A DNA stretch of 64,000 nt, taken from Dactylosporangium roseum (GTDB lineage Bacteria; Actinomycetota; Actinomycetes; Mycobacteriales; Micromonosporaceae). The stretch covers positions 3,897,001 to 3,961,000 of the forward strand of contig NZ_CP073721.1 in assembly GCF_025264685.1 (NCBI RefSeq). Reading direction: 5' to 3'. The notes beneath the pieces are model-generated. The model saw nothing but the letters and a program-made list of their open reading frames with translations, searched no databases and was not told where the DNA came from. Below are positions 15,160 to 22,210 of this stretch, piece after piece (position 1 is the first letter of the stretch; every line of letters starts with the position of its first letter). A program made the position numbers and the translations under genes.

Positions 15160-15762
15160 TCAGAGGGACCGGGCCTCGGCGCCGATCGTCGTGTCCGGGC
15201 CGTGGCCGGTGTGCACCACCGTCTCCGGGGGGAGGGTCAGCAGGCGCTCGCGGATCGAGCGCAGGATCGTGGGCTTGTCCGAAAATGATCGGCCCGTCGC
15301 GCCCGGGCCGCCCTGGAACAGGGTGTCGCCGGAGAACACCACGCCCAGGGCCGGGGCGTGGAGGCACACCGCGCCGGGGCTGTGGCCGGGAGTGTGCAGC
15401 ACCGTGAGGTCGACGCCGGCGACGCTGAGTGTCTGGCCGTCTGCGAGGTGCGTGTCCGGCTCGACGTCCGGGTGCCTCATGTGCCACAGCGTCAGGTCGT
15501 CGGGGTGCAGCAGCATCGGGGCGCCCGTGCGCAGTGCGAGCTCGGGCGCCGCGTCGATGTGGTCGTCGTGGCCGTGCGTGCAGACGATGGCGCGGAGCTG
15601 CCGGCCGTCCAGCGCGTCGAGGATCGCCCCGGCATCGTGGGCCGCGTCGATCACCACGGCCTCGTGGTCGTCGCCGACGATCCACACGTTGTTGTCGACG
15701 TCAAAGGTCTCGCCGTCGAGCGAGAAGGTGCCGGAGGTGACGAGTCGGTCGATGCGGGCCAT
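15160..15762 (-). CDS. MBL-fold metallo-hydrolase (glyoxalase II-like)
   Basis: A 200-residue metallo-beta-lactamase-fold hydrolase. The zinc motif THGHDDHID is at residues 62-70, with further ligands in HTPGHSPGAVCLH, FSGDTLF and the terminal HTGHGPDTTIG. Length and motif order fit the glyoxalase II-like group that hydrolyses thioesters; in actinobacteria such enzymes may act on mycothiol conjugates, but nothing here proves that. The box TAGGCT at 15769-15774, six bases before the ATG, and the lack of a ribosome binding site suggest a leaderless transcript. Confidence 0.9.
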   Translation of the reverse strand: MARIDRLVTSGTFSLDGETFDVDNNVWIVGDDHEAVVIDAAHDAGAILDALDGRQLRAIVCTHGHDDHIDAAPELALRTGAPMLLHPDDLTLWHMRHPDVEPDTHLADGQTLSVAGVDLTVLHTPGHSPGAVCLHAPALGVVFSGDTLFQGGPGATGRSFSDKPTILRSIRERLLTLPPETVVHTGHGPDTTIGAEARSL

Positions 15763-15787
15763 ACCCCCAGCCTAGGCCCGCCCCACC

Positions 15788-17092
15788 CTACAGGCCCGGG
15801 AACCTCCCGTTGCGGAACAGGTCGACGAAGATCTGGTGGTCGGCGCGGGCGCGGGCGCCGTACTCGTGGGCGAAGCCGACCAGCGACGCGACGAAGCCCG
15901 CCTCGTCCCGGTCGATCGCCGCCACGATCGCCTCCTCGGTGGAGAAGTCCACCAGGTCGTGACTGGACTCGTCGTCGGCGACGGAGTGCATCCGCGCGGT
16001 CGCCCGGCCCAGGTAGCCGGTGACGCTGGTGAGCTCGTCCAGCTCGTTGACGTCGTTCCAGTCGAGGTCCGCGGCGTAGGGCGACACCTCCGCGACCACC
16101 TGTCCCACGTCCCGCAGCACCGTGTGGCCCGCCCAGGCGTCGGCGTGGGCCTGCAGGGCGCGCTGCGACTCGCTGGTGCGGTGGCCCTGGTGCTTGAAGT
16201 ACCCCTTCACGCGCGGGTCCGTGATCCAGCGCGACACCGCCGGGGTCTGCCCCTGCTTCATGTAGATGACGACGTCGTTCTCCAGCGCCTGCGTGTGCCC
16301 CTCGAGCAGCAGGTTGTAGGACGGCAGGCCGGCCGAGCCGATGCCGACGCCCTTGCGCATGACGACATCCTTGATCCGGTACTTCTCCGGCCGCTCGGGA
16401 TCCCACGAGGGCAGCGTCGGCAGGTACGCCGCGAACGCCGATTCGACCTCGGCCCGCGTCTCACCGTCGACGGGGTAGACGCCGTCCGCCATCATGAACC
16501 GGCGGTCGTAGTCCACGATCACGGTCTGCTCGTCGAGCAGGGCGACGCGCGTGTTCAGGCGGGCCCGCTGCAGCACGTCCCGCAGCACGCCCTCGGTGGT
16601 GTCGATCGTGAGCGACCCGATCGCCTCCTCGCCACCGGCGGCGATCGCCCGCAGCTCCGCGACGTACGTGCGGGCGTAGCGGGTGACCAGTTCGCCGATG
16701 ACCTGGTCGGAGAGCGCCTTGGCGTAGCCGATCAGCGCGACGCTCGCCGCGAACCGCTTGAGGTCCCAGATGAACGGGCCGACGTACGCCTCGTCGAAGT
16801 CGTTGACGTTGAAGACCAGGACGCCCTCGGAGTTGAGGTAGGTGCCGAAGTTCTCCGCGTGCAGGTCACCGTGGATCCACACGCCGGAGGTGCGCTCGTC
16901 GAGGAACGGATCGGGCTGCCCGTGCACGTCGGCGTAGAACACGCACGCGCTGCCGCGGTAGAACGCGAACGGTGAGGCGGCCATCTTGCGGAACTTGCGC
17001 CGGAACGCGGCCGGGTCCACGGCCATCAGCTCGCCGAACTCGGTCACCAGAACGTCGACGAGCTCGTCGGCTCGCTGCTGAGTCTCAACCAC
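15788..17092 (-). CDS. DUF2252 family protein
   Basis: A 434-residue protein of the DUF2252 family, distantly kinase-like. Typical segments are FRKMAASPFAFYRGSA, the catalytic-loop-like WIHGDLHAENFGTY, FNVNDFDEAYVGPFIWDLKR and DVVMRKGVGIGSAGL. No activity is established for the family. The GTG at 17092 is chosen: the box TACGTT (17099-17104) lies six bases before it and the upstream part of the frame is composed of the promoter region of the divergent operon. It may be co-transcribed with the MBL gene or stand alone (25-bp gap before MBL). Confidence 0.85.
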   Translation of the reverse strand: MVETQQRADELVDVLVTEFGELMAVDPAAFRRKFRKMAASPFAFYRGSACVFYADVHGQPDPFLDERTSGVWIHGDLHAENFGTYLNSEGVLVFNVNDFDEAYVGPFIWDLKRFAASVALIGYAKALSDQVIGELVTRYARTYVAELRAIAAGGEEAIGSLTIDTTEGVLRDVLQRARLNTRVALLDEQTVIVDYDRRFMMADGVYPVDGETRAEVESAFAAYLPTLPSWDPERPEKYRIKDVVMRKGVGIGSAGLPSYNLLLEGHTQALENDVVIYMKQGQTPAVSRWITDPRVKGYFKHQGHRTSESQRALQAHADAWAGHTVLRDVGQVVAEVSPYAADLDWNDVNELDELTSVTGYLGRATARMHSVADDESSHDLVDFSTEEAIVAAIDRDEAGFVASLVGFAHEYGARARADHQIFVDLFRNGRFPGL

Positions 17093-17230
17093 CGATCCAA
17101 CGTATGCAGCGGGCGGACGGTTCGAGCCGGGGATGCCCGAAACCTGACCGAAAGCCGTTGCGCCGTGCCAGACGTGCACGGACTTGCTACATTCAGCGGC
17201 CAGTCGGATTCTCGAACCGAAGGACCCCCC

Positions 17231-17851
17231 TTGAACACCGGCCTGGTAGTGCTCGTCGTGCTGCTGCTCGTCGTCGTGGCGGTGCTCGTCGTCGTCCTGG
17301 TGCGCCGCCGCACATCGGCCCCGGCCGCTCCGGCCGCACCGCAGGACCCGTTCCGTGACACCGGCGAGGACGTGCTGCGCGGCGACCCGCGCAAGCTCAA
17401 GGCCGGTGACCTCGTCGAGATCCGCGGCACGACCTACACGGTGCGTGGCAGCCTGCACTACACGGAGCAGTCGTGGGGCTGGACCGAGCACCTGCTCGAC
17501 GACTCGACCGGCGGCCGCAAGATGTGGCTCTCCGTCGAGGAGGACCCCGACCTGGAGCTGGCGCTGTGGCACGAGGTGCCGTCGGCGACCGTGACGCCCG
17601 GCCCGTCGACGGTCGACTTCGACGGCCGGCGCTACAAGAAGGACGAGTCCGGGACGGCGAAGTTCGTCTCCAGCGGCACGACCGGGCTCAACGGCTCCGG
17701 CACCGCGAAGTACGCGGACTACGAGTCCGGCGACGGCGCGCTGCTGTCGTTCGAGTCCTACGCCGGACCCGGCGAGCCGGACAAGTGGGAGGTCGGCCGC
17801 GGTGAGCCGCTGACGCGCGCCGAGGTGCGCGTGTGGGCGCAGGGCGGCTGA
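17231..17851 (+). CDS. DUF4178 membrane-anchored protein, first gene of a six-gene operon
   Basis: A 206-residue protein. The TTG at 17231 follows AAGGA; residues about 4-25 are a strong N-terminal helix (VVLVVLLLVVVAVLVVVLV), then a Pro/Ala linker and a DUF4178 domain (about 55-200) with KAGDLVEIRGTTYTVRG, WGWTEHLLDD and WEVGRGEPLTRAEVRVW. Such domains are beta-rich and of unknown function. It starts an operon with DUF2617, DUF4247, DUF350, an anchored protein and a membrane spermidine synthase; all junctions are overlapping or within 6 bp, so the products probably act together at the membrane. Confidence 0.85.
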   Translation: MNTGLVVLVVLLLVVVAVLVVVLVRRRTSAPAAPAAPQDPFRDTGEDVLRGDPRKLKAGDLVEIRGTTYTVRGSLHYTEQSWGWTEHLLDDSTGGRKMWLSVEEDPDLELALWHEVPSATVTPGPSTVDFDGRRYKKDESGTAKFVSSGTTGLNGSGTAKYADYESGDGALLSFESYAGPGEPDKWEVGRGEPLTRAEVRVWAQGG

Positions 17852-17853
17852 AC

Positions 17854-18339
17854 GTGCTCGTCACGCTCGACACACCGTACATCGACACGACGGCGGCCGA
17901 CCTGCGGTTCGCGCTCGGCCTGCCGCTCCAGCCCGCGCTGCGCACGCTGAGCGTGGCCCTGCCCGACGGCGAGGAGGTCGTGCTGCGGCTGCTGGGCGCC
18001 TCGCACCAGGTGCGCTTCCGGGACGTCGACGAGACGGTCGCCTGCCTGCCGTCGCTGCCCGCCGGGCTGCCGTCGACCTTCGCGCGCCCCGGCTACCGCT
18101 TCACGGCCGCCGTCCGCACGCTGTCACCCGACGAGTTCGCCGCCGCGTGCGACGAGCTCCGCCGGCGGGCCCGGGCGGAGGAACACGCCCTGGCCGGGGC
18201 CTTCCCCGGCGCCCGCGACGCGCTCACCGTGCTCGCCGCGCGACCCGTTCCCGGCGGTGCCGGCTGGTGGACCGCGCACGCCTACCCGCAGACCGGTGAA
18301 CTCGTGACGACCGAGACGGTGGTGACACAGCAGCGATGA
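17854..18339 (+). CDS. DUF2617 protein
   Basis: A 161-residue soluble protein of the DUF2617 family: VTLDTPYIDTTAADLRFALG at the N-terminus, then VLRLLGASHQVRF, and a C-terminal TGELVTTETV. Function unknown. The GTG at 17854, behind agggcgg and two bases after the preceding stop, is preferred over the in-frame GTG at 17833. Its stop overlaps the start of the next gene by 4 bp. DUF2617 proteins are typically encoded with DUF4178 and DUF350 proteins in actinobacteria (from memory). Confidence 0.82.
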   Translation: MLVTLDTPYIDTTAADLRFALGLPLQPALRTLSVALPDGEEVVLRLLGASHQVRFRDVDETVACLPSLPAGLPSTFARPGYRFTAAVRTLSPDEFAAACDELRRRARAEEHALAGAFPGARDALTVLAARPVPGGAGWWTAHAYPQTGELVTTETVVTQQR

Positions 18340-18764
18340 GACGCATCTGGTACGTGATGGCCGCCTGCCTCGGCGTGATCGGCCTGTTCATCGGCGGCTT
18401 CACGCTGTTCTCCGGCAGCTTCTCGCCCCGCGCGTACGTGTCGAAGCACTACCAGCGGGCGGCGGCGCGGGACATCGGCACCGACGCCCGTGCCTACGTC
18501 ACCACCAAGTCCCCGACACGCGCCGCGAACGAGATCGCCGGCGCCTGGAAGCCGGCCGGCCGGTACGCCGACGGCACGGGCATCTACCTGCGGTACTCCA
18601 AGGACTCCGTGGTCCTCAAGCCCAACGGCACCGGCACCCTGATCCTGGTGGAGCCGCTGCGGACCGCCTACAACCGCTACTCGGGCACGGTCGGCGGCAG
18701 CGGCTGGGTCGGGCGCGGCGACGGCAACAGCGGCCGCGGCGGCGGCCCCGGCACCGGAAAGTAG
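18336..18764 (+). CDS. DUF4247 exported/anchored protein
   Basis: A 142-residue protein with a single N-terminal helix (residues about 5-25, VMAACLGVIGLFIGGFTLF) that acts as signal or anchor, then a compact domain with GIYLRYSKDSVVLKPNG and a Gly-rich, presumably flexible tail (SGWVGRGDGNSGRGGGPG). It matches DUF4247, of unknown function. The ATG overlaps the previous stop by 4 bp and the next gene begins 5 bp after its stop. Confidence 0.8.
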   Translation: MRRIWYVMAACLGVIGLFIGGFTLFSGSFSPRAYVSKHYQRAAARDIGTDARAYVTTKSPTRAANEIAGAWKPAGRYADGTGIYLRYSKDSVVLKPNGTGTLILVEPLRTAYNRYSGTVGGSGWVGRGDGNSGRGGGPGTGK

Positions 18765-18769
18765 TCGAC

Positions 18770-19192
18770 ATGCTCGAACTCGTCACCGACCTGGCGGTCA
18801 CCCTGGGCTACGCCGCGATCGGCATCGTGCTCATGGGCATCGGCGCCGTGCTCGTCGACGTCGCCACCCCCGGCTCGCTGCGGCACCTCATCTGGGTCGA
18901 CCGGAACGCCAACGCGGCCATCCTGCTCACCTCCAACCTCGTCGCCGTCGGCACGATCACGGTCACCGCGATCGTGGCCAGCAACGGCGACTTCCTCCAG
19001 GGCATCGGCTCGACCGTCGGCTACGGCCTGATCGGCCTGCTGGTGATGACCGTGGCGTTCGTCGTCGTCGACCTGGCCACCCCCGGCAAGCTCGGCGAGC
19101 TGCTGGTGCACTCCGAGCGGCACCCGGCCGTGTGGATCACCGCCGTCGTCCACCTCGCCGTGGGCGCGATCATCGCCGCGGCGATCCTCTGA
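18770..19192 (+). CDS. DUF350 (YjfL-type) membrane protein
   Basis: A 140-residue protein of four transmembrane helices arranged as an internal duplication: two copies of a two-helix unit, each with a [VI]-D-[VL]-A-TPG-loop (VDVATPGSLRHL in the first, VDLATPGKLGEL in the second). This matches the DUF350/YjfL family, a probable small membrane channel or scaffold, found beside membrane spermidine synthases and amino-acid/polyamine ligases in bacteria. It is fourth in the operon; its stop shares one base with the next ATG. Confidence 0.88.
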   Translation: MLELVTDLAVTLGYAAIGIVLMGIGAVLVDVATPGSLRHLIWVDRNANAAILLTSNLVAVGTITVTAIVASNGDFLQGIGSTVGYGLIGLLVMTVAFVVVDLATPGKLGELLVHSERHPAVWITAVVHLAVGAIIAAAIL

Positions 19193-19929
19193 TGGACACG
19201 TCCGCGTCCACGGGCTCGAAGAGCAAGGTCAAAGAGGGCGTCTGGATCGCCGTCGTCGTGGTCGTCGGCCTCTGCGCCTGGGGCTTCTTCGCCTCCGGCG
19301 ACAACGACCCGGTGACCGCCGCTGACCCCGTCGACGTCACCGCGGTCGTCGCCGACCTCGACCGCGCCGCCACCGCCCACGGCATCTGCTACGGCTGGCA
19401 GTTGCTCGACTCCTCCAGCCCGGTCAGCACCGGCTCCAACCTCGGCGCCGGCAGGCGGGTGACCGACGACCCGCAGCGGTGCCCGAAGTACGTCGAGGTC
19501 CGCGGCAGGTACCGCTACTACCCGGACAGCAGCGAGTCCGAGGACTACGCCACCTACAGCATCACCACGAACCTCAGTAACGCGAGCCATCTCGACCCGA
19601 GCGCGTTCGACCGGCTCGGCGCGGGCACCTCGCGGCTGCTCGCCGACCCGACGTCGACGATCCTCGACGCGGCCCAGGCGCTGCCGCTGCTGGCCCAGGA
19701 GGCCGGGGTCGCCACCGGCGCGGTGCCGGCGGCCAGCGCCAGCGGCACCCCCGCGCCGCTGCCGAGCGCCGGCAGCGACTTCTGGCGTGACCGCTGGGTG
19801 CTGCTGGTCGTCACCGGTGTGCTGCTGGCCGGCGCCGTCGTCACGCTCCTGCTGGGCATCCGGTCGTCGCGGCGGATGCAGCGCGGCGAGGAGACCGACG
19901 CGTTCGAGAAGACGGCCGCGGAACGGTGA
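19192..19929 (+). CDS. membrane protein of unknown function with two end helices
   Basis: A 245-residue protein with one helix near the N-terminus (about residues 17-36) and one near the C-terminus (about 205-227, VLLVVTGVLLAGAVVTLLLG), so the middle 165 residues probably face outside. That region has two Cys (GICYGW and QRCPKYV), probably forming a disulfide, and a YYPDSSESEDYATYS segment. No domain is recognised. The position between DUF350 and the spermidine synthase, with 1- and 4-bp overlaps, argues that it is part of the same complex or process. Confidence 0.72.
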   Translation: MDTSASTGSKSKVKEGVWIAVVVVVGLCAWGFFASGDNDPVTAADPVDVTAVVADLDRAATAHGICYGWQLLDSSSPVSTGSNLGAGRRVTDDPQRCPKYVEVRGRYRYYPDSSESEDYATYSITTNLSNASHLDPSAFDRLGAGTSRLLADPTSTILDAAQALPLLAQEAGVATGAVPAASASGTPAPLPSAGSDFWRDRWVLLVVTGVLLAGAVVTLLLGIRSSRRMQRGEETDAFEKTAAER

Positions 19930-21449
19930 CGCGGTTGCGCAGGACCGCGGTCCTGCTGGCGGTCTTCGTGTGCGCGGCGTGCGGCCTGGTGTACGAACTC
20001 GCCCTGGTCGCCCTGGGCAGCTACCTGATCGGCGACACCGCCGCGCAGGCGTCGATCGTGCTGGGCGTCATGGTGTTCGCCATGGGCATCGGCGCGCTGG
20101 CCGCCAAGCCGCTGCAGCGGCACGCACTGGTCGCGTTCGCCGCGATCGAGCTGCTGCTCGCCCTGTTCGGCGGCCTGTCCGTCCTGGCCCTCTACGCCGC
20201 GTTCGCCTACCTCGACCTCTACGCCCCGGCGCTGGTCGCGATGGCGCTGCTCCTCGGCATGCTCATCGGCGCCGAGATCCCGCTGCTCATGGTGCTGCTC
20301 CAGCGCATCCGCCAGCAGGACGCGGGCAGCGCCGTCGCCGACCTGTTCGCCGCCGACTACGTGGGCGCACTGCTCGGCGGCCTCGCGTTCCCGTTCCTGC
20401 TGCTGCCGGTGTTCGGCCAGCTCCGGGGCGCGCTGGTGGTCGGGATCGTCAACGCCGTCGTGGGCCTGGTGGTCGTCCTCGCCGTGTTCCGGCGCGACCT
20501 GCTGCGCCGGTCGACGGTCTCGCTCACCGCGGCGGCGGTCGCCGTGCTGGCCGTGCTCGGCGCGTCGTACGCGCTGTCGCAGCGCTTCGAGGTGACCGCG
20601 CGCCAGGAGCTCTACGCCGACCCGGTCGTCTTCGCCGCGCAGAGCCGCTACCAGGAGATCGTCCTGACCCAGTCGATCGACGGCGCCGACGTGCGGCTGT
20701 TCCTCAACGGCGACCTGCAGTTCGCGTCCAGGGACGAGTACCGCTACCACGAGGCCCTGGCGCATCCGGTGCTCGCGGGCGCCCGGCGTGACGTGCTGAT
20801 CCTCGGCGGCGGCGACGGGCTGGCGCTGCGCGAGGTGCTGAAGTACCCGGACGTCGGGTCGGTCACCGAGGTCGAGCTGGACCCGGCCGTCGTCGAGCTG
20901 GCCCGCACCGACCCGCGACTGCGCAAGCTCAACCAGGACGCGTTCAGCGATCCGCGCGTACACCTGCTCAACACCGACGCGTTCGCCTGGCTCCGCGACG
21001 AGACGCCGCGGTTCGACGTGATCATCGTCGACATGCCCGACCCGGACGAGACCGCGACCGCGAAGCTGTACTCGGTCGAGTTCTACGCCATGGTGAAGAA
21101 GGCCCTGGCCCCCGGCGGCCGGGTGGCGGTGCAGTCGGGCTCGCCCTACTTCGCCCAGCGGTCGTACTGGTGCGTCGGCGCGTCGATGGCGGCGGCCGGC
21201 CTGACGGCGGTGCCGTACCACGTCGACGTGCCGTCGTTCGGCGACTGGGGCTTCTTCCTCGCCGCCGCCGACGGACCGGCGCCGGAGCTGCGGCTCGAAC
21301 CGCCCACCCCGCTGCGCTTCCTCGACGCCGACGTGCTGCGCGCCGCCACGGTGTTCCCGGCCGACCGCCGCCGGGTCGACGTCCCGCCGTCGACGCTGAT
21401 GGAACCGCGGATCCTCGAGTACGCCCGCGAGGAGTGGAAGGGCTACTGA
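19926..21449 (+). CDS. membrane-bound spermidine synthase-like aminopropyltransferase
   Basis: A 507-residue protein: about seven transmembrane helices in residues 1-205, then a spermidine/spermine synthase domain. Visible motifs are YHEALAHPVL, the SAM-site GGGDG in VLILGGGDGLALREVL, the acidic EVELDPAVVELA, and DMPDPDE followed by LYSVEFY. Soluble spermidine synthases lack the membrane half; this fused form is common in actinobacteria and often encoded with DUF350/DUF4178 proteins. It may transfer an aminopropyl group from decarboxylated SAM to a polyamine or another substrate at the membrane. The GTG at 19926 overlaps the previous stop by 4 bp; last gene of the operon. Confidence 0.87.
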   Translation: MTRLRRTAVLLAVFVCAACGLVYELALVALGSYLIGDTAAQASIVLGVMVFAMGIGALAAKPLQRHALVAFAAIELLLALFGGLSVLALYAAFAYLDLYAPALVAMALLLGMLIGAEIPLLMVLLQRIRQQDAGSAVADLFAADYVGALLGGLAFPFLLLPVFGQLRGALVVGIVNAVVGLVVVLAVFRRDLLRRSTVSLTAAAVAVLAVLGASYALSQRFEVTARQELYADPVVFAAQSRYQEIVLTQSIDGADVRLFLNGDLQFASRDEYRYHEALAHPVLAGARRDVLILGGGDGLALREVLKYPDVGSVTEVELDPAVVELARTDPRLRKLNQDAFSDPRVHLLNTDAFAWLRDETPRFDVIIVDMPDPDETATAKLYSVEFYAMVKKALAPGGRVAVQSGSPYFAQRSYWCVGASMAAAGLTAVPYHVDVPSFGDWGFFLAAADGPAPELRLEPPTPLRFLDADVLRAATVFPADRRRVDVPPSTLMEPRILEYAREEWKGY

Positions 21450-21566
21450 CGGTGCCGGCACCACCGGGGCCGCGTTCAACGCGCTGCGGATCGCCGCGCT
21501 CAGCCTGGTGGGAGCGTACGCCGTGGCGCCGCCACCGTTCCGTGAACTCGCACGTACGCTGTGCGG

Positions 21567-22184
21567 GTGGCCAGGTACTTCGACGTGCACCCGGACAACC
21601 CCCAGCCGCGGCTGCTCAACCAGATCGTGACGCTGCTGCGCGACGACGGGCTCGTCGCCTATCCGACCGATTCCTGCTACGCGCTCGGGTGCCAGCTCGG
21701 CAGCCGGCCCGGGCTGGAGCGCATCCGGGACATCCGCAAGCTCGACGATCGGCACCACTTCACCCTCATGTGTCGCGACTTCGCCCAGCTCGGGCAGTTC
21801 GTGCAGATCAGCAACTCGGTCTTCCGGCTGGTCAAGGCGGTCACCCCGGGCAGCTATACGTTCATCCTGCCGGCCAGCCCCGAGGTGCCGCGCCGGCTGC
21901 TGCATCCCAAGAAGCGCACCGTCGGCGTGCGCATCCCGCAGCACACGGTCACCCAGGCGCTGCTGGCCGAGCTCGGCGAGCCGCTGGTGTCCAGCACGCT
22001 GCTACTGCCCGGTCACGACGAGCCGATGACGCAGGGCTGGGAGATCAAGGAACTGCTCGACCACCAGCTCGACGCCGTGATCGACGGCGAGTGCGGGACC
22101 GAGCCGACCACGGTGGTCGACCTGTCGACCGACGAGCCGGAGATCCTGCGGGTGGGCGCCGGCGATCCCGCCCGCTTCGAGTAG
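21567..22184 (+). CDS. Sua5/YciO/YrdC-family protein (threonylcarbamoyl-AMP synthase type)
   Basis: A 205-residue protein of the YrdC fold. Residues about 25-45 carry GLVAYPTDSCYALGC, the nucleotide/threonine-binding start, followed by KLDDRHHFTLMCRDF, PGSYTFILPAS and KKRTVGVRIPQH. The length and the HHFTL form fit the YciO subgroup as well as TsaC; true TsaC makes threonylcarbamoyl-AMP for tRNA t6A. Two GTGs (21561, 21567) are possible; the second is six bases after a TACGCT box (21555-21560) and fits a leaderless start. The 117-bp gap after the spermidine synthase operon holds no gene. Confidence 0.85.
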   Translation: MARYFDVHPDNPQPRLLNQIVTLLRDDGLVAYPTDSCYALGCQLGSRPGLERIRDIRKLDDRHHFTLMCRDFAQLGQFVQISNSVFRLVKAVTPGSYTFILPASPEVPRRLLHPKKRTVGVRIPQHTVTQALLAELGEPLVSSTLLLPGHDEPMTQGWEIKELLDHQLDAVIDGECGTEPTTVVDLSTDEPEILRVGAGDPARFE

Positions 22185-22210
22185 CGGCACCACCCCGGCC
22201 GGCCGCCGGC

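Noticed and set aside
19554..21944. 796-residue reverse frame under the spermidine synthase operon
   Set aside because: Antisense shadow; the opposite strand has clear membrane and SAM-binding motifs.
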